Shown here: positions 23,507 to 30,965 of the stretch, in pieces
How positions within the stretch are numbered: the stretch's first letter is position 1
How the letters are laid out: the number at the start of each line of letters is the position of its first letter
Assembly: GCA_017610305.1 (NCBI GenBank)
Contig: JAFCCJ010000003.1
Location: forward strand, 1 to 44,471
DNA length: 44,471 nt
Origin: Candidatus Iainarchaeum sp.
GTDB taxonomy: Archaea > Iainarchaeota > Iainarchaeia > Iainarchaeales > JAFCCJ01
Reading direction: 5' to 3'
Notes under the pieces: generated by a model
Seen by the model: the letters and a program-made list of their open reading frames with translations, nothing else
Database searches by the model: none
Told to the model about the DNA's origin: nothing
Made by a program: the position numbers and the translations under genes

Positions 23507-24529
23507 ATGATTGGTATTGATGCCGCCCCTGGAGGGCAGGTTTTTAGGACCTCAATAGGCCTTGCGGCACTTACAGGGAAGGAGGTTGAAATAAGGAATA
23601 TCCGTTCGAAAAGGCCAAATCCTGGTTTAAGGGCACAGCATCTAACTGCACTACAAACAGTGGCAAAAATGTGCAATGCAACTATTGAGGGGGCATCCAA
23701 AGGCTCTGGAACGGTAAAATTCTCGCCCGGGCAATTGAAAGAAACCGCTCTGAAAGTGAATATAGGGACGGCAGGTTCAGCAACGCTACTTTTACAATCC
23801 GCAATGTTTCCTGCACTGAAATCCGAAAATAAGTTGCGGGTGAATGGAGGCACTGATGTTGAATGGAGTCCGCCCTTTGCATATCTGGATAGGGTGCTGC
23901 TCCCTGTCCTGAATTCAATCGGGTGCAATTTCTCCGCTGAATTAGTGAAAAGGGGCTACTACCCAAAAGGCAATGGAATAATTTCCTTCAAATCCTCTCC
24001 CGCAAAACTTCCCCTCAAACCGCTGAACATCACTAAAATTGAGGATATTGAAATAATCAAGATTTTCTCCCACTCAGCATCCCTGGCTGCCGATGTCGCA
24101 AGAAACCAGATGATTGCCGCGAAAAAAGAACTGTTGCCACTTAATGCCGATTTTGCCGAATGCATTGAAACCAAAGAGAACAATGAAACCATTGGTTCGG
24201 GCATTGAGCTCTTTGCCCAATTCCCCTCAAGGGTTTTTATCGGCGCAAATGCCCTTGGAAAAAAAGGGCTTCCAGCCAACGAGGTTGGCAAAAAAGCGGC
24301 GAGAAAATTAATTTCTGAGCTGGAAAAACAAAGCCCTGTCGACAAACACCTTATGGACCAATTAATTCCTTTTATGGCGCTTGCAAAAGGTAGGAGTGAA
24401 ATAGCCTGCACAGAAATAACTGAGCACACAAAAAACAATATTTCGGTGTGCGAAAAAATTCTAGGTGTTAAATTCGAAATTGAAAAAGATGAAAGAAATA
24501 TTTCTGTTGAGGGAATTGGTTTCAAATAA
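23507..24529 (+). CDS. rtcA: RNA 3'-terminal phosphate cyclase-like protein
   Basis: RtcA converts RNA 3'-phosphate to 2',3'-cyclic phosphate with ATP. The 340-residue protein keeps RPNPGLRAQH (36-45), RGYYPKGNG (149-157) and the adenylated His H281 in DKHLMDQLIPFMALAKG. The N-terminal glycine-rich loop, usually DGSxGEGGGQ, is reduced to DAAPGGQ, so the conserved Glu and several Gly are missing. Activity or substrate may therefore differ from classical RtcA. The ATG is leaderless, 29 nt after the shared AT box. The end abuts ribD on the other strand. Confidence 0.9.
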   Translation: MIGIDAAPGGQVFRTSIGLAALTGKEVEIRNIRSKRPNPGLRAQHLTALQTVAKMCNATIEGASKGSGTVKFSPGQLKETALKVNIGTAGSATLLLQSAMFPALKSENKLRVNGGTDVEWSPPFAYLDRVLLPVLNSIGCNFSAELVKRGYYPKGNGIISFKSSPAKLPLKPLNITKIEDIEIIKIFSHSASLAADVARNQMIAAKKELLPLNADFAECIETKENNETIGSGIELFAQFPSRVFIGANALGKKGLPANEVGKKAARKLISELEKQSPVDKHLMDQLIPFMALAKGRSEIACTEITEHTKNNISVCEKILGVKFEIEKDERNISVEGIGFK

Positions 24530-25603
24530 TCAGTTTGCCTTGACTTTAATAAAAACATCAGGCCCGATTGTTTTAAATTCTGCGTTTTCGAACTCAACCC
24601 ATTTTTTCAGTTTAATGCCGCTGAAAACATCCAAACCCCTGCCTATAATTTTAGGTGAAATGAAGAAATAGAATTCATCAACAACCCCTGCTTTAATTGC
24701 AGAGGCATTAAGTGCTGCTCCGCCCTCAATCAAAACACTTTGAATGCCCATTTTAACCAATTCCTTCATCAGTCCATTAAAATCAACAACCCCTTCACGT
24801 TCCTTTACAATAACCGGCAATGCCCCCATCTCCATAAGCTTCTGCATCCTTGCCTTTGGCGCCCTTTTGGTTGTTGCAACAACCGTAAGCCCCTTTTGCT
24901 TCAGTATCTTTGATTTAAGCGGAATCCTGCCGTTGGTATCAAGAACAACCCTCACCGGATTTCTCCCGCCCTTAATCCTGCATGTAATTTTCGGGTCATC
25001 CCTCACCACAGTGTTTATCCCGATCATTACTGCATCAAACCTGTTACGCATTTTTTGAACCAGGTTTCTGCTTTCTGCAGAGGAAATCCATTTGCTTTTC
25101 CCGCGTTCATTGGCAATCTTCCCGTCAAGGCTTATTGCCGCCTTTAGTGCCACAAAGGCGGTGCCGCTTTTTATGCGCTTGAAATAGAATTTGTTAAGTT
25201 CAATGGCTTCCTCAAGTTCAATTAATTTTGTTTTGATTTTCGCCTTTTTTAATATTTTTTCCGAATTGGCGCATGCAACAGGGTTAGGATCTTTTGATGC
25301 GAAAACAACCGTCTTAATCCCTGCCTGAATTATTGCCTCGGTGCAGGGCGGGTTCTTTCCATAATGGCAGCATGGCTCTAAAGAAATGTACAGTGTTCCT
25401 CCCCTTGCCCTTCTCCCTGTCTTTTCAAGTGCAACAACTTCCGCATGCCTTCCCCCGAACTTTTTATGGTGGCCCCTGCCGACAACTATTCCTTTCTTTA
25501 CAACAACAGCCCCAACTAATGGATTTGGCGAGACCTTCCCAATACCTTTTCTTGCGAGTTTTACTGCTTCAAGCAGGAATTTTTTATCATCACTCACACC
25601 CAT
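24530..25603 (-). CDS. ribD: Bifunctional pyrimidine deaminase/reductase RibD
   Basis: It carries out two steps of riboflavin synthesis: deamination and reduction of the ribosylamino-pyrimidine. The 357-residue protein fuses an N-terminal cytidine-deaminase-like domain (NPLVGAVVV, zinc ligand H53 with catalytic E55, zinc Cys C78 and C87 in the PCCHYGKNPPC segment) to a C-terminal RibD/DHFR-like reductase (ALKAAISLDGKIA, GINTVVRDDP, LIEGGAALNAS). This fused form is typical of bacteria; most archaea make the reductase as a separate protein. I chose ATG at 25603, 5 nt after GTTGAT. No other riboflavin gene is in the window. The prepilin peptidase lies 11 nt upstream. Confidence 0.93.
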   Translation of the reverse strand: MGVSDDKKFLLEAVKLARKGIGKVSPNPLVGAVVVKKGIVVGRGHHKKFGGRHAEVVALEKTGRRARGGTLYISLEPCCHYGKNPPCTEAIIQAGIKTVVFASKDPNPVACANSEKILKKAKIKTKLIELEEAIELNKFYFKRIKSGTAFVALKAAISLDGKIANERGKSKWISSAESRNLVQKMRNRFDAVMIGINTVVRDDPKITCRIKGGRNPVRVVLDTNGRIPLKSKILKQKGLTVVATTKRAPKARMQKLMEMGALPVIVKEREGVVDFNGLMKELVKMGIQSVLIEGGAALNASAIKAGVVDEFYFFISPKIIGRGLDVFSGIKLKKWVEFENAEFKTIGPDVFIKVKAN

Positions 25604-25614
25604 AAAAATCAACT

Positions 25615-26460
25615 TTAGAAAAGCAGCATTTCAATCACATTTGGATACAATAGCACAATCAAAACCCCTGCAAAAATAAATGGGGCAAATTTCGGGAGGT
25701 TTCTGTAAACCGCAATCTCGCCTATTTTCAACTCTTTTAGTTTCTCAATTTCCTTCTTTCCGATAGTTTTCTTTATACCCAGCCCTGCCTTTTTCGCAAT
25801 TTCAGAATCAATAAACTCAAGGGCTACAAGTTCGTCCTCCTCAAGTTTATCCAATGAAACCGTCTCCAGATTGAATTCTTTCCTGATTCCCTTTTCCAGC
25901 GCAAGGCGAATTAAAACAATCAGCATTAAACTTCCCATGAAAAGGACAAAGTTTATTGAAACCCCGAACTGCATAATGAGATAGAAGTAAACCACAAGAA
26001 ACAAGGCAAGAACCCCACCCATAATGAACCCATTTTTATTGTAATCAAAATCTATTCCCTTTCGCACATATTTAATAATGTAATAAATTGAGTTGAACAA
26101 AACAGCAAGTGCTATTCCAACAAACAAAACCCCGGCAATAAATGGTGTGTCGGTTTCGCCAAGATAGGGGATAATAAAATTCCCCTGCCCGAAAAAAGGC
26201 ATTAGCAATGCAATTCCGGTTAACAGCTTCACATCCCCCCCGCCAATCTGCCCTAAGAAGTAAAGAAGATATCCTCCCCCAAAAACAGCTGCCGCAATGA
26301 TAAAGGCATTCAAATTAAACTCAATCAGGCTGAATAAAATCCCGATTGCAATCATCGGGTATGTGATATAATCATTTATCAAACCAGTTTTTGTGTCTGT
26401 ATAGGCAGCAGCCGCAGACCCCAAAACCAGAACAAAAATTCTGAAAATCAGCAATTCCAT
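25615..26460 (-). CDS. Archaeal prepilin-type aspartic peptidase (A24 family)
   Basis: The 281-residue polytopic membrane peptidase cleaves class III signal peptides. Catalytic Asp are D22 (YTDTKTG) and D76 in the GGGD motif. It has about six or seven helices and a cytoplasmic insert rich in Glu and Lys (about 190-245) before the last helix. A pilin-like protein with the QGSLEY cleavage motif is encoded at 35183, a plausible substrate. GTTTAAAAC about 28 nt upstream of ATG suggests a leaderless mRNA. Assignment as FlaK-, PibD- or EppA-like cannot be decided here. Confidence 0.9.
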   Translation of the reverse strand: MELLIFRIFVLVLGSAAAAYTDTKTGLINDYITYPMIAIGILFSLIEFNLNAFIIAAAVFGGGYLLYFLGQIGGGDVKLLTGIALLMPFFGQGNFIIPYLGETDTPFIAGVLFVGIALAVLFNSIYYIIKYVRKGIDFDYNKNGFIMGGVLALFLVVYFYLIMQFGVSINFVLFMGSLMLIVLIRLALEKGIRKEFNLETVSLDKLEEDELVALEFIDSEIAKKAGLGIKKTIGKKEIEKLKELKIGEIAVYRNLPKFAPFIFAGVLIVLLYPNVIEMLLF

Positions 26461-26494
26461 GTTATAATTTGCTATTGAATGGTTTTAAACTTAA

Positions 26495-26767
26495 TCAGTA
26501 ATTCGATTTAGTTCTGACGCGTTTTTTAGGAAACTCTGGTCTGTCCATTTTGTCTAACATCCGATTAATAATGTATTCTTCAATATCTGCTTCAGTAACA
26601 CTAACTTCTTCAGCGGAAACCCCCGTTTTCTTAGCTTTCCATTCCGCGACCCATTTAGTATTAATATGCTTAGGCCTTTCTGCCTTCCCCACCGTATTTT
26701 TTGACCTGCCTTGCCGTGGATCTTTTTTCTTGTTAAATTTATTTCTTCCAGGTCGCTTCCTACCCAT
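26495..26767 (-). CDS. Small basic hypothetical protein
   Basis: I do not recognise the family. The 90-residue protein has a strongly basic N-terminus (GRKRPGRNKFNKKKDPRQG) and an acidic helical C-terminal half with a small basic tail. ATG at 26767 follows GGTGAT by 4-6 nt; the upstream in-frame GTG is part of that Shine-Dalgarno. The Shine-Dalgarno overlaps the srp54 stop, so both come from one mRNA. Coupling to srp54 and its charge would suit a ribosome- or RNA-associated role, which is inference. Confidence 0.65.
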   Translation of the reverse strand: MGRKRPGRNKFNKKKDPRQGRSKNTVGKAERPKHINTKWVAEWKAKKTGVSAEEVSVTEADIEEYIINRMLDKMDRPEFPKKRVRTKSNY

Positions 26768-26772
26768 AAGCA

Positions 26773-28116
26773 TCACCTAATCCTCATCTTCTTTTTCCTG
26801 CCGAAACCTTTCATCAGTTTCTCCAGGTCCATTCCGCCCTTTTTCTGCATCTTCTCCAAATCAATCTTTGCCATTTTCTTAGCCATCTTTTCCATGACCT
26901 TGTATTGCTTTAGCAATTCCCTTACATCCGCCTCCTTTTTCCCTGAGCCTTTTGCAATCCTCTGAATCCTGTTCTTGTTCAAAAGTTCCGGCTCTTCCTT
27001 TTCCTTAGCGGTCATGGATTCCATAATAACCTTAAAGCCATCAAGCTTTCCCTCGCCCAATTCCATCATTTCCTTCGGGACCTGCTGGCCCAATCCAGCC
27101 ATGTCCATTACCTTATCCAAAGGGCCCATCTTCCTTGCGGCCTTCAATTGGTTGTAAAAAATTTTCAGGTTAAATTTACCCTCCATAAAGGCTTCGGCAT
27201 TTAATTCCTCTGCCTCAATTTCCTTAACCTTCTCCAGCAAACCCTGCAAATCACCATAGCCCATAATTCTCGAAAGGAACCTTTGCGCGTCAAATGCCTC
27301 CAGATCCGCTGGCTTTTCCCCAGTGCCGATGAAAATAACCGGCGAATCTGTCTCACTGCAGGCAACCAATGCCCCTCCGCCTTTTGCCGAACCATCCATT
27401 CTTGTGAGGATAACTCCATTGACTCCGATAGAATCATGGAATGCCTTTGCCTGCTTTTTAGCAAGCTGCCCGATATCCGCGCCCAAAACCAGCCATGTGT
27501 TGTCCGGCTTCAGAGTCCCGCCTATGGCGACAACCTCTTTTTTCAGTTCAGAATCCAGCGCACTTCTTCCTGCAGAATCAACAATAACCAAATCCTTGCC
27601 CTTGAATTCCTTCATCCCTGCCTCAACAATTCTTGCGGCATTCTTTTCCTTTTTATCCCCGTAAAAATCAATCTTAACTTTTGATGCAAGCTGCATCAAT
27701 TGTTCGTATGCGGCGGGCCTGAATGCATCTGCCCCAATTAGGCCAACTTTCAGCCCGCGCGTTGAATAGTATTTGGCAAGCTTTGCGGCGGTTGTGGTCT
27801 TTCCAGAACCAAATAGCCCCACCAATAAAATCCTTTCAGGTTTTTCAGGGGCATTTCCCTCACCGCCCAATTTCTCGGCAAGCAAATCATAAGTAGTTTT
27901 AATCACATGCTCCCTTCGATTAATTCCCTTAGGGAGATCCTGAAATGCGGCATCCTCAATTTTTTTGCTTATTTCAAGAACCAGTTTAACATCAACATCG
28001 CCGGAGATCAGCGCCCTTTGCAGTTCCTTGACTGCTGCTTTGACGGTCTCCTTATCAAGAACAGAGGAATTTCTGATTTTTTCAATTGCTTTCCTTAAAT
28101 TTTCTCCCAATCCCAT
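26773..28116 (-). CDS. srp54: Signal recognition particle GTPase SRP54
   Basis: It binds signal sequences and 7S RNA and hands ribosomes to FtsY. The 447-residue protein has an N domain (about 1-85), a G domain with P-loop GLFGSGKTT, DAFRPAA, DSAGR and TRMDG, and a Met-rich M domain (about 295-447, FNLKIFYNQL to the basic end GFGRKKKMRIR). AGTGAT lies just before the ATG, and a TATATAT element sits about 25 nt further up. The receptor gene ftsY lies at 30966. Confidence 0.97.
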   Translation of the reverse strand: MGLGENLRKAIEKIRNSSVLDKETVKAAVKELQRALISGDVDVKLVLEISKKIEDAAFQDLPKGINRREHVIKTTYDLLAEKLGGEGNAPEKPERILLVGLFGSGKTTTAAKLAKYYSTRGLKVGLIGADAFRPAAYEQLMQLASKVKIDFYGDKKEKNAARIVEAGMKEFKGKDLVIVDSAGRSALDSELKKEVVAIGGTLKPDNTWLVLGADIGQLAKKQAKAFHDSIGVNGVILTRMDGSAKGGGALVACSETDSPVIFIGTGEKPADLEAFDAQRFLSRIMGYGDLQGLLEKVKEIEAEELNAEAFMEGKFNLKIFYNQLKAARKMGPLDKVMDMAGLGQQVPKEMMELGEGKLDGFKVIMESMTAKEKEEPELLNKNRIQRIAKGSGKKEADVRELLKQYKVMEKMAKKMAKIDLEKMQKKGGMDLEKLMKGFGRKKKMRIR

Positions 28117-28192
28117 TCAATCACTTCTATATAGATATATAAGATTTAATAAAGAAAATATAAAAATAGAATAAAATGAAAAAAGAAGAGAC

Positions 28193-28342
28193 TTATTTAG
28201 TCTCTATCTTTTTGGTTCTGAAGTTGGCAAAAGGCCTGTATTTGGTCTTTGTCCATGCCTCTGGCTGCTTCTTCCTGAGCCTAAATTCCTCAGCAAGCAA
28301 TTTTAGCCTGAGTTCTTCAGTAGGTTGTATAGTAACTTCCAT
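28193..28342 (-). CDS. Small basic hypothetical protein after the TRAM gene (49 aa)
   Basis: I do not recognise it. The 49-residue product is basic (MEVTIQPTEELRLK at the start, NFRTKKIETK at the end) with a central EEFRLRKKQ helix. Its ATG lies 8 nt after the stop of the TRAM-protein gene, and a GTGAG sequence precedes it, so it is probably co-transcribed. The basic charge contrasts with the acidic tail of its neighbour and could allow pairing, which is inference. Confidence 0.55.
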   Translation of the reverse strand: MEVTIQPTEELRLKLLAEEFRLRKKQPEAWTKTKYRPFANFRTKKIETK

Positions 28343-28350
28343 TAGACTCA

Positions 28351-28836
28351 CTACTCCGTTTTTTCTTCCTCAGTTTCAGTGGCTTCTGCCTTTTCTGATT
28401 CTTCGGTTGCCTCTTCCTTTGCAGGTTCGTCCTCTGAAGCCTCTTCAGATTCATCTTTGGAATCCTCAGATTTTTCTGCCTCTTCGGAATCTGCTTCGGT
28501 TTCCTCAGCATCTTCCTCTGCAGGTGCCTCTTCTTCGGTTGCCTCTTCTGTGGCTCCCTCTTCAGAAACTTCCTCATCTGCAGCTTCAGCAGGTGCTTCT
28601 GTGCTCTCTGAATCTCCGACAACCTCGCCGAAAGAAACCTTTCCCCTGACAGCTGTGATTTTTACCTGTACCTTATCACCGCTTTTTGTGCCAGGAACGA
28701 TAACAACGAAACCCTCAATTTTTGCGATTCCGTCGCCCTTCTCTCCGACGCCGATTATCTCCATTTCCCTGATTTCCCCTTCCTTAAGTGGGGGGTCTTT
28801 TTCGAACCTTTTGGTATTGTATTTACTAAAACTCAT
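28351..28836 (-). CDS. TRAM-domain protein with long acidic tail
   Basis: The 161-residue protein has residues about 15-75 forming a TRAM RNA-binding domain (GEIREMEIIGVGEKGDGIAK, then GFVVIVPGTKSGDKVQVKI). Small TRAM proteins in methanogens act as cold-induced RNA chaperones. Residues about 78-161 are a low-complexity tail of Glu, Asp, Ala, Ser and Thr, which single-domain TRAM proteins do not have. I start at ATG 28836 because AGGAGG lies 9 nt upstream; the open frame further up has no better signal. The tail could autoinhibit RNA binding or recruit basic proteins, which is inference. Confidence 0.85.
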   Translation of the reverse strand: MSFSKYNTKRFEKDPPLKEGEIREMEIIGVGEKGDGIAKIEGFVVIVPGTKSGDKVQVKITAVRGKVSFGEVVGDSESTEAPAEAADEEVSEEGATEEATEEEAPAEEDAEETEADSEEAEKSEDSKDESEEASEDEPAKEEATEESEKAEATETEEEKTE

Positions 28837-29079
28837 TTGAATCCAATCCTCCTTGATAGGCAACCAATGCAACCAATCCCATGCAGGCAAATCCGGGCTT
28901 AAAAAGCAGATTTAATGCTAAGAACCAGTTATTTCAATTAACCTTATTTCATTATTTTATTTCCTCAAATTTGAGTGTTATGTATTCATTGGCCGTTTAA
29001 GTCCTTTTAAAGGCTTCGGTCGCTGATTCAGCCCCAAATTCAGCAAAATAATAAATATTTGATGGAACCTTAGTTTTCT

Positions 29080-30009
29080 ATGCCTAAAGAATTTGATTGG
29101 CCAGTTATGAGGGACACTATGAGGGCACTTGCTCATGATTCAATGCAACCATTAGGCATTGTCAGTTCATCCTTAGCGTTACTTAAAGAGAAATACCCAA
29201 ATTCGAAATTAGATAGGCTTTATAAGGAACTTCATTTAGCGATAGATGCAATTCGGGAAGTACACATTAACTTTGGCGAATTTAGGAGGGCGGATGAGCA
29301 ACCATCCGAACTAGAACTGAAAAGAACCATAGTTCAATACAGAAAGCAGCTTGCAGAGGCGGATAAAAAACTGTTTTCAGTTTTTGATGGATTTAAAGTA
29401 TTTCACGACCAACACAAGCAAGAACTGCGCAGCAAGACGGAGAAAGAGATTAACAACTTGTTTTATGGCGAACGGGAGTATAAGTCTCAATTTTCGTCAA
29501 AATGGCTTGGCAAGAAAATGCCTGTACGTTTAAAACAGCAAAATATGCATAAGTTTCTTGATTGGTTTCTTAAGCAGAAATTTGTGGACAGGGACGGAAA
29601 CGCAGTAAAAATAGAGTTTTGGGGAAAGGATGTGGGGGAAGCAACTTTTGATGGTAAACTACTATATCGCTCCCTTCATAACCTTGTTACCGATTCACTG
29701 AGCCACACCCCTGGCAGGCCAATCTATATTTCCTTGAATCGGGAGAAAGGAAAGATTATGATAGGAGTCACAAATGAGGGTCCGAATCTCAAAAAGCATG
29801 AAATTAAGAAAATAGGAAAAGTCCGTTTCACAAGGGCAATGCATGACCCAAAAAGAGGCTATGGCAAAATTTCAAGTAGGCTGATTACCGAAGCCATGGG
29901 CGGAAAATTCAAAGTAGACAATTCGCACTTCGGCCCAAGGCTTTCAATGACCTTTCCAGTGGCAAAAAGTAAAAGCCCTACTCCCGTAAGAAGGAGAAGA
30001 GCAGCATAA
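29080..30009 (+). CDS. Histidine-kinase-like protein, soluble and orphan
   Basis: The 309-residue protein has no membrane segment. An H-box-like AHDSMQPLG (H19) sits in a helical N-terminal region, a long coiled region runs from about 80 to 150, and a GHKL-type ATPase domain follows: N-box SLHNLVTDSLSHT (N201), a weak G1 region TNEGPNL, and a G2-like RGYGKISSRLITEAMGG. The usual DxGxG is replaced, so nucleotide binding may be altered. The C-terminal tail is basic (RRRRAA). No response regulator is nearby. AATAAATATTTG about 25 nt upstream of the ATG suggests a leaderless mRNA. Confidence 0.7.
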   Translation: MPKEFDWPVMRDTMRALAHDSMQPLGIVSSSLALLKEKYPNSKLDRLYKELHLAIDAIREVHINFGEFRRADEQPSELELKRTIVQYRKQLAEADKKLFSVFDGFKVFHDQHKQELRSKTEKEINNLFYGEREYKSQFSSKWLGKKMPVRLKQQNMHKFLDWFLKQKFVDRDGNAVKIEFWGKDVGEATFDGKLLYRSLHNLVTDSLSHTPGRPIYISLNREKGKIMIGVTNEGPNLKKHEIKKIGKVRFTRAMHDPKRGYGKISSRLITEAMGGKFKVDNSHFGPRLSMTFPVAKSKSPTPVRRRRAA

Positions 30010-30015
30010 AATAAA

Positions 30016-30303
30016 CTATTCCAAAACAGTTAATTTACCGTTTTTGCCTGTGCCTACTTGAATCTGGCCCTGGTATTCGCTGCACCAGCCTTCTTCAATC
30101 TTGACCTTATCTCCCTCTTTAACCTGCTCGGTCTGCTCATTCCAAAGGGTCATCTTTACTTCGCCAGTATCATCCTTCAGGGCGGCATTTGCCACTTTTC
30201 CGCTTCCCCTATCATTTGCGAAGCTCCTTACTTCCCCAATGGATACAATTTCCCCCTCAAGGGAGTCAATAGCCGCTTTTGCCTTTAATTCATTAACCTT
30301 CAT
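30016..30303 (-). CDS. Single OB-fold ssDNA-binding protein
   Basis: The 95-residue single OB-fold protein of the RPA/SSB-like type has SIGEVRSFANDRGSG, TGEVKMTLWNEQ and VKEGDKVKIEEGWCSEYQGQIQ, closely matching the segments in the large RPA encoded at 19404. It may be a minimal SSB or a partner of RPA. The ATG follows AGGAGG by 6 nt. A TTTATAATC TATA element lies near 30348 on the same strand. Confidence 0.85.
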   Translation of the reverse strand: MKVNELKAKAAIDSLEGEIVSIGEVRSFANDRGSGKVANAALKDDTGEVKMTLWNEQTEQVKEGDKVKIEEGWCSEYQGQIQVGTGKNGKLTVLE

Positions 30304-30501
30304 CGTTCTACCTCCTAAAAAAAGAACTTATCCATTTAGGTCAGAAACGATTATAAAGGTTTTTTCTTCTCAGGGAGCTAAATGGGCTATTGTTAATGGA
30401 TAATCCCGGAACAAACCTGCAAATCCTTGAAGCAAACATATTTTCCACCTCCGGAAAAAGTGAGTTCAAGGCCTTTTTAAAGAACAAAGGAAGGGACCTC
30501 G

Positions 30502-30540
30502 TTTCCGGTGCGGATTTGCCTTATGGTTATTTCCGGTGCG
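30502..30540 (+). repeat. Two copies of an 11-bp repeat
   Basis: TTTCCGGTGCG occurs at 30502-30512 and 30530-30540, and again at 18946-18956. The second copy covers the last codons of the gene on the other strand; the first is just beyond its stop. Confidence 0.6.
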
Positions 30541-30913
30541 GTTTTAAGAAATAGAAAGCCACTGCAGATATTGCCACTATTGCCAAACCCACAAGGCCAT
30601 ATGTCAACAAATTCACCAATTCCTCAGAAACATAAAACCCGCATAAATCTGCCCTGTAAGCTTCCCCAAAATAATGTTCGGGATTTTCTATGTGCGTTTC
30701 CCTCATTATCCCCGTTACCTCGGATCCGCAGTCGTGTTGAAAGTGCTCGCCCCCATATGGCGCCATAGAATAAACTTTGTTTTTGTATATGTAAAGGCAT
30801 GCCTCCCCTTCTGCTTCAACCTCCTCCCTCGTCATACATTCCGCTTCCTCAGCAAAAACAAAGGGGGAAATTAAAACAAAAACCAAAAAAACCAATATAA
30901 TTAATTTTTTCAT
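30527..30913 (-). CDS. Small exported membrane-anchored protein with four Cys
   Basis: I do not recognise the family. The 128-residue protein has a signal peptide (about 1-21, ending FVFAEE), a soluble acidic part with four Cys (26, 39, 62, 91) and several His, then a transmembrane helix (about 103-123) and a short basic tail, KPHRK. The four Cys in the exported part could form two disulfides. I start at ATG 30913 over an upstream frame extension, since the signal peptide begins there and an ATAAATA promoter element lies about 30 nt upstream. Confidence 0.7.
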   Translation of the reverse strand: MKKLIILVFLVFVLISPFVFAEEAECMTREEVEAEGEACLYIYKNKVYSMAPYGGEHFQHDCGSEVTGIMRETHIENPEHYFGEAYRADLCGFYVSEELVNLLTYGLVGLAIVAISAVAFYFLKPHRK

Positions 30914-30965
30914 TCCCAAGAATAAGTGCAAAACTAGTATTTATGATTATGTAATTTTGTGGAAA

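Noticed and set aside
28379-28840. A Ser/Ala-rich 153-codon open frame on the plus strand
   Set aside because: It is the mirror of the Glu-rich tail of the TRAM protein; low complexity in the antisense frame explains it.
28897-29079. A possible small gene or RNA in the 180-bp gap before the histidine-kinase-like gene
   Set aside because: Apart from an AT box about 25 nt before 29080 I see no reading frame, hairpin or box motif that can be supported.
30304-30526. A possible RNA gene in the 220-bp gap
   Set aside because: Only the TATA element of the OB-fold gene and the 11-bp repeats are visible; no stable fold or conserved RNA motif is evident.
30396-30554. A 52-codon plus-strand frame starting at ATG 30396
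   Set aside because: It has no ribosome-binding site, overlaps the end of the gene at 30527 on the other strand, has no recognisable product, and its end consists of the TTTCCGGTGCG repeats. The nearby TATA element fits the minus-strand OB-fold gene better.
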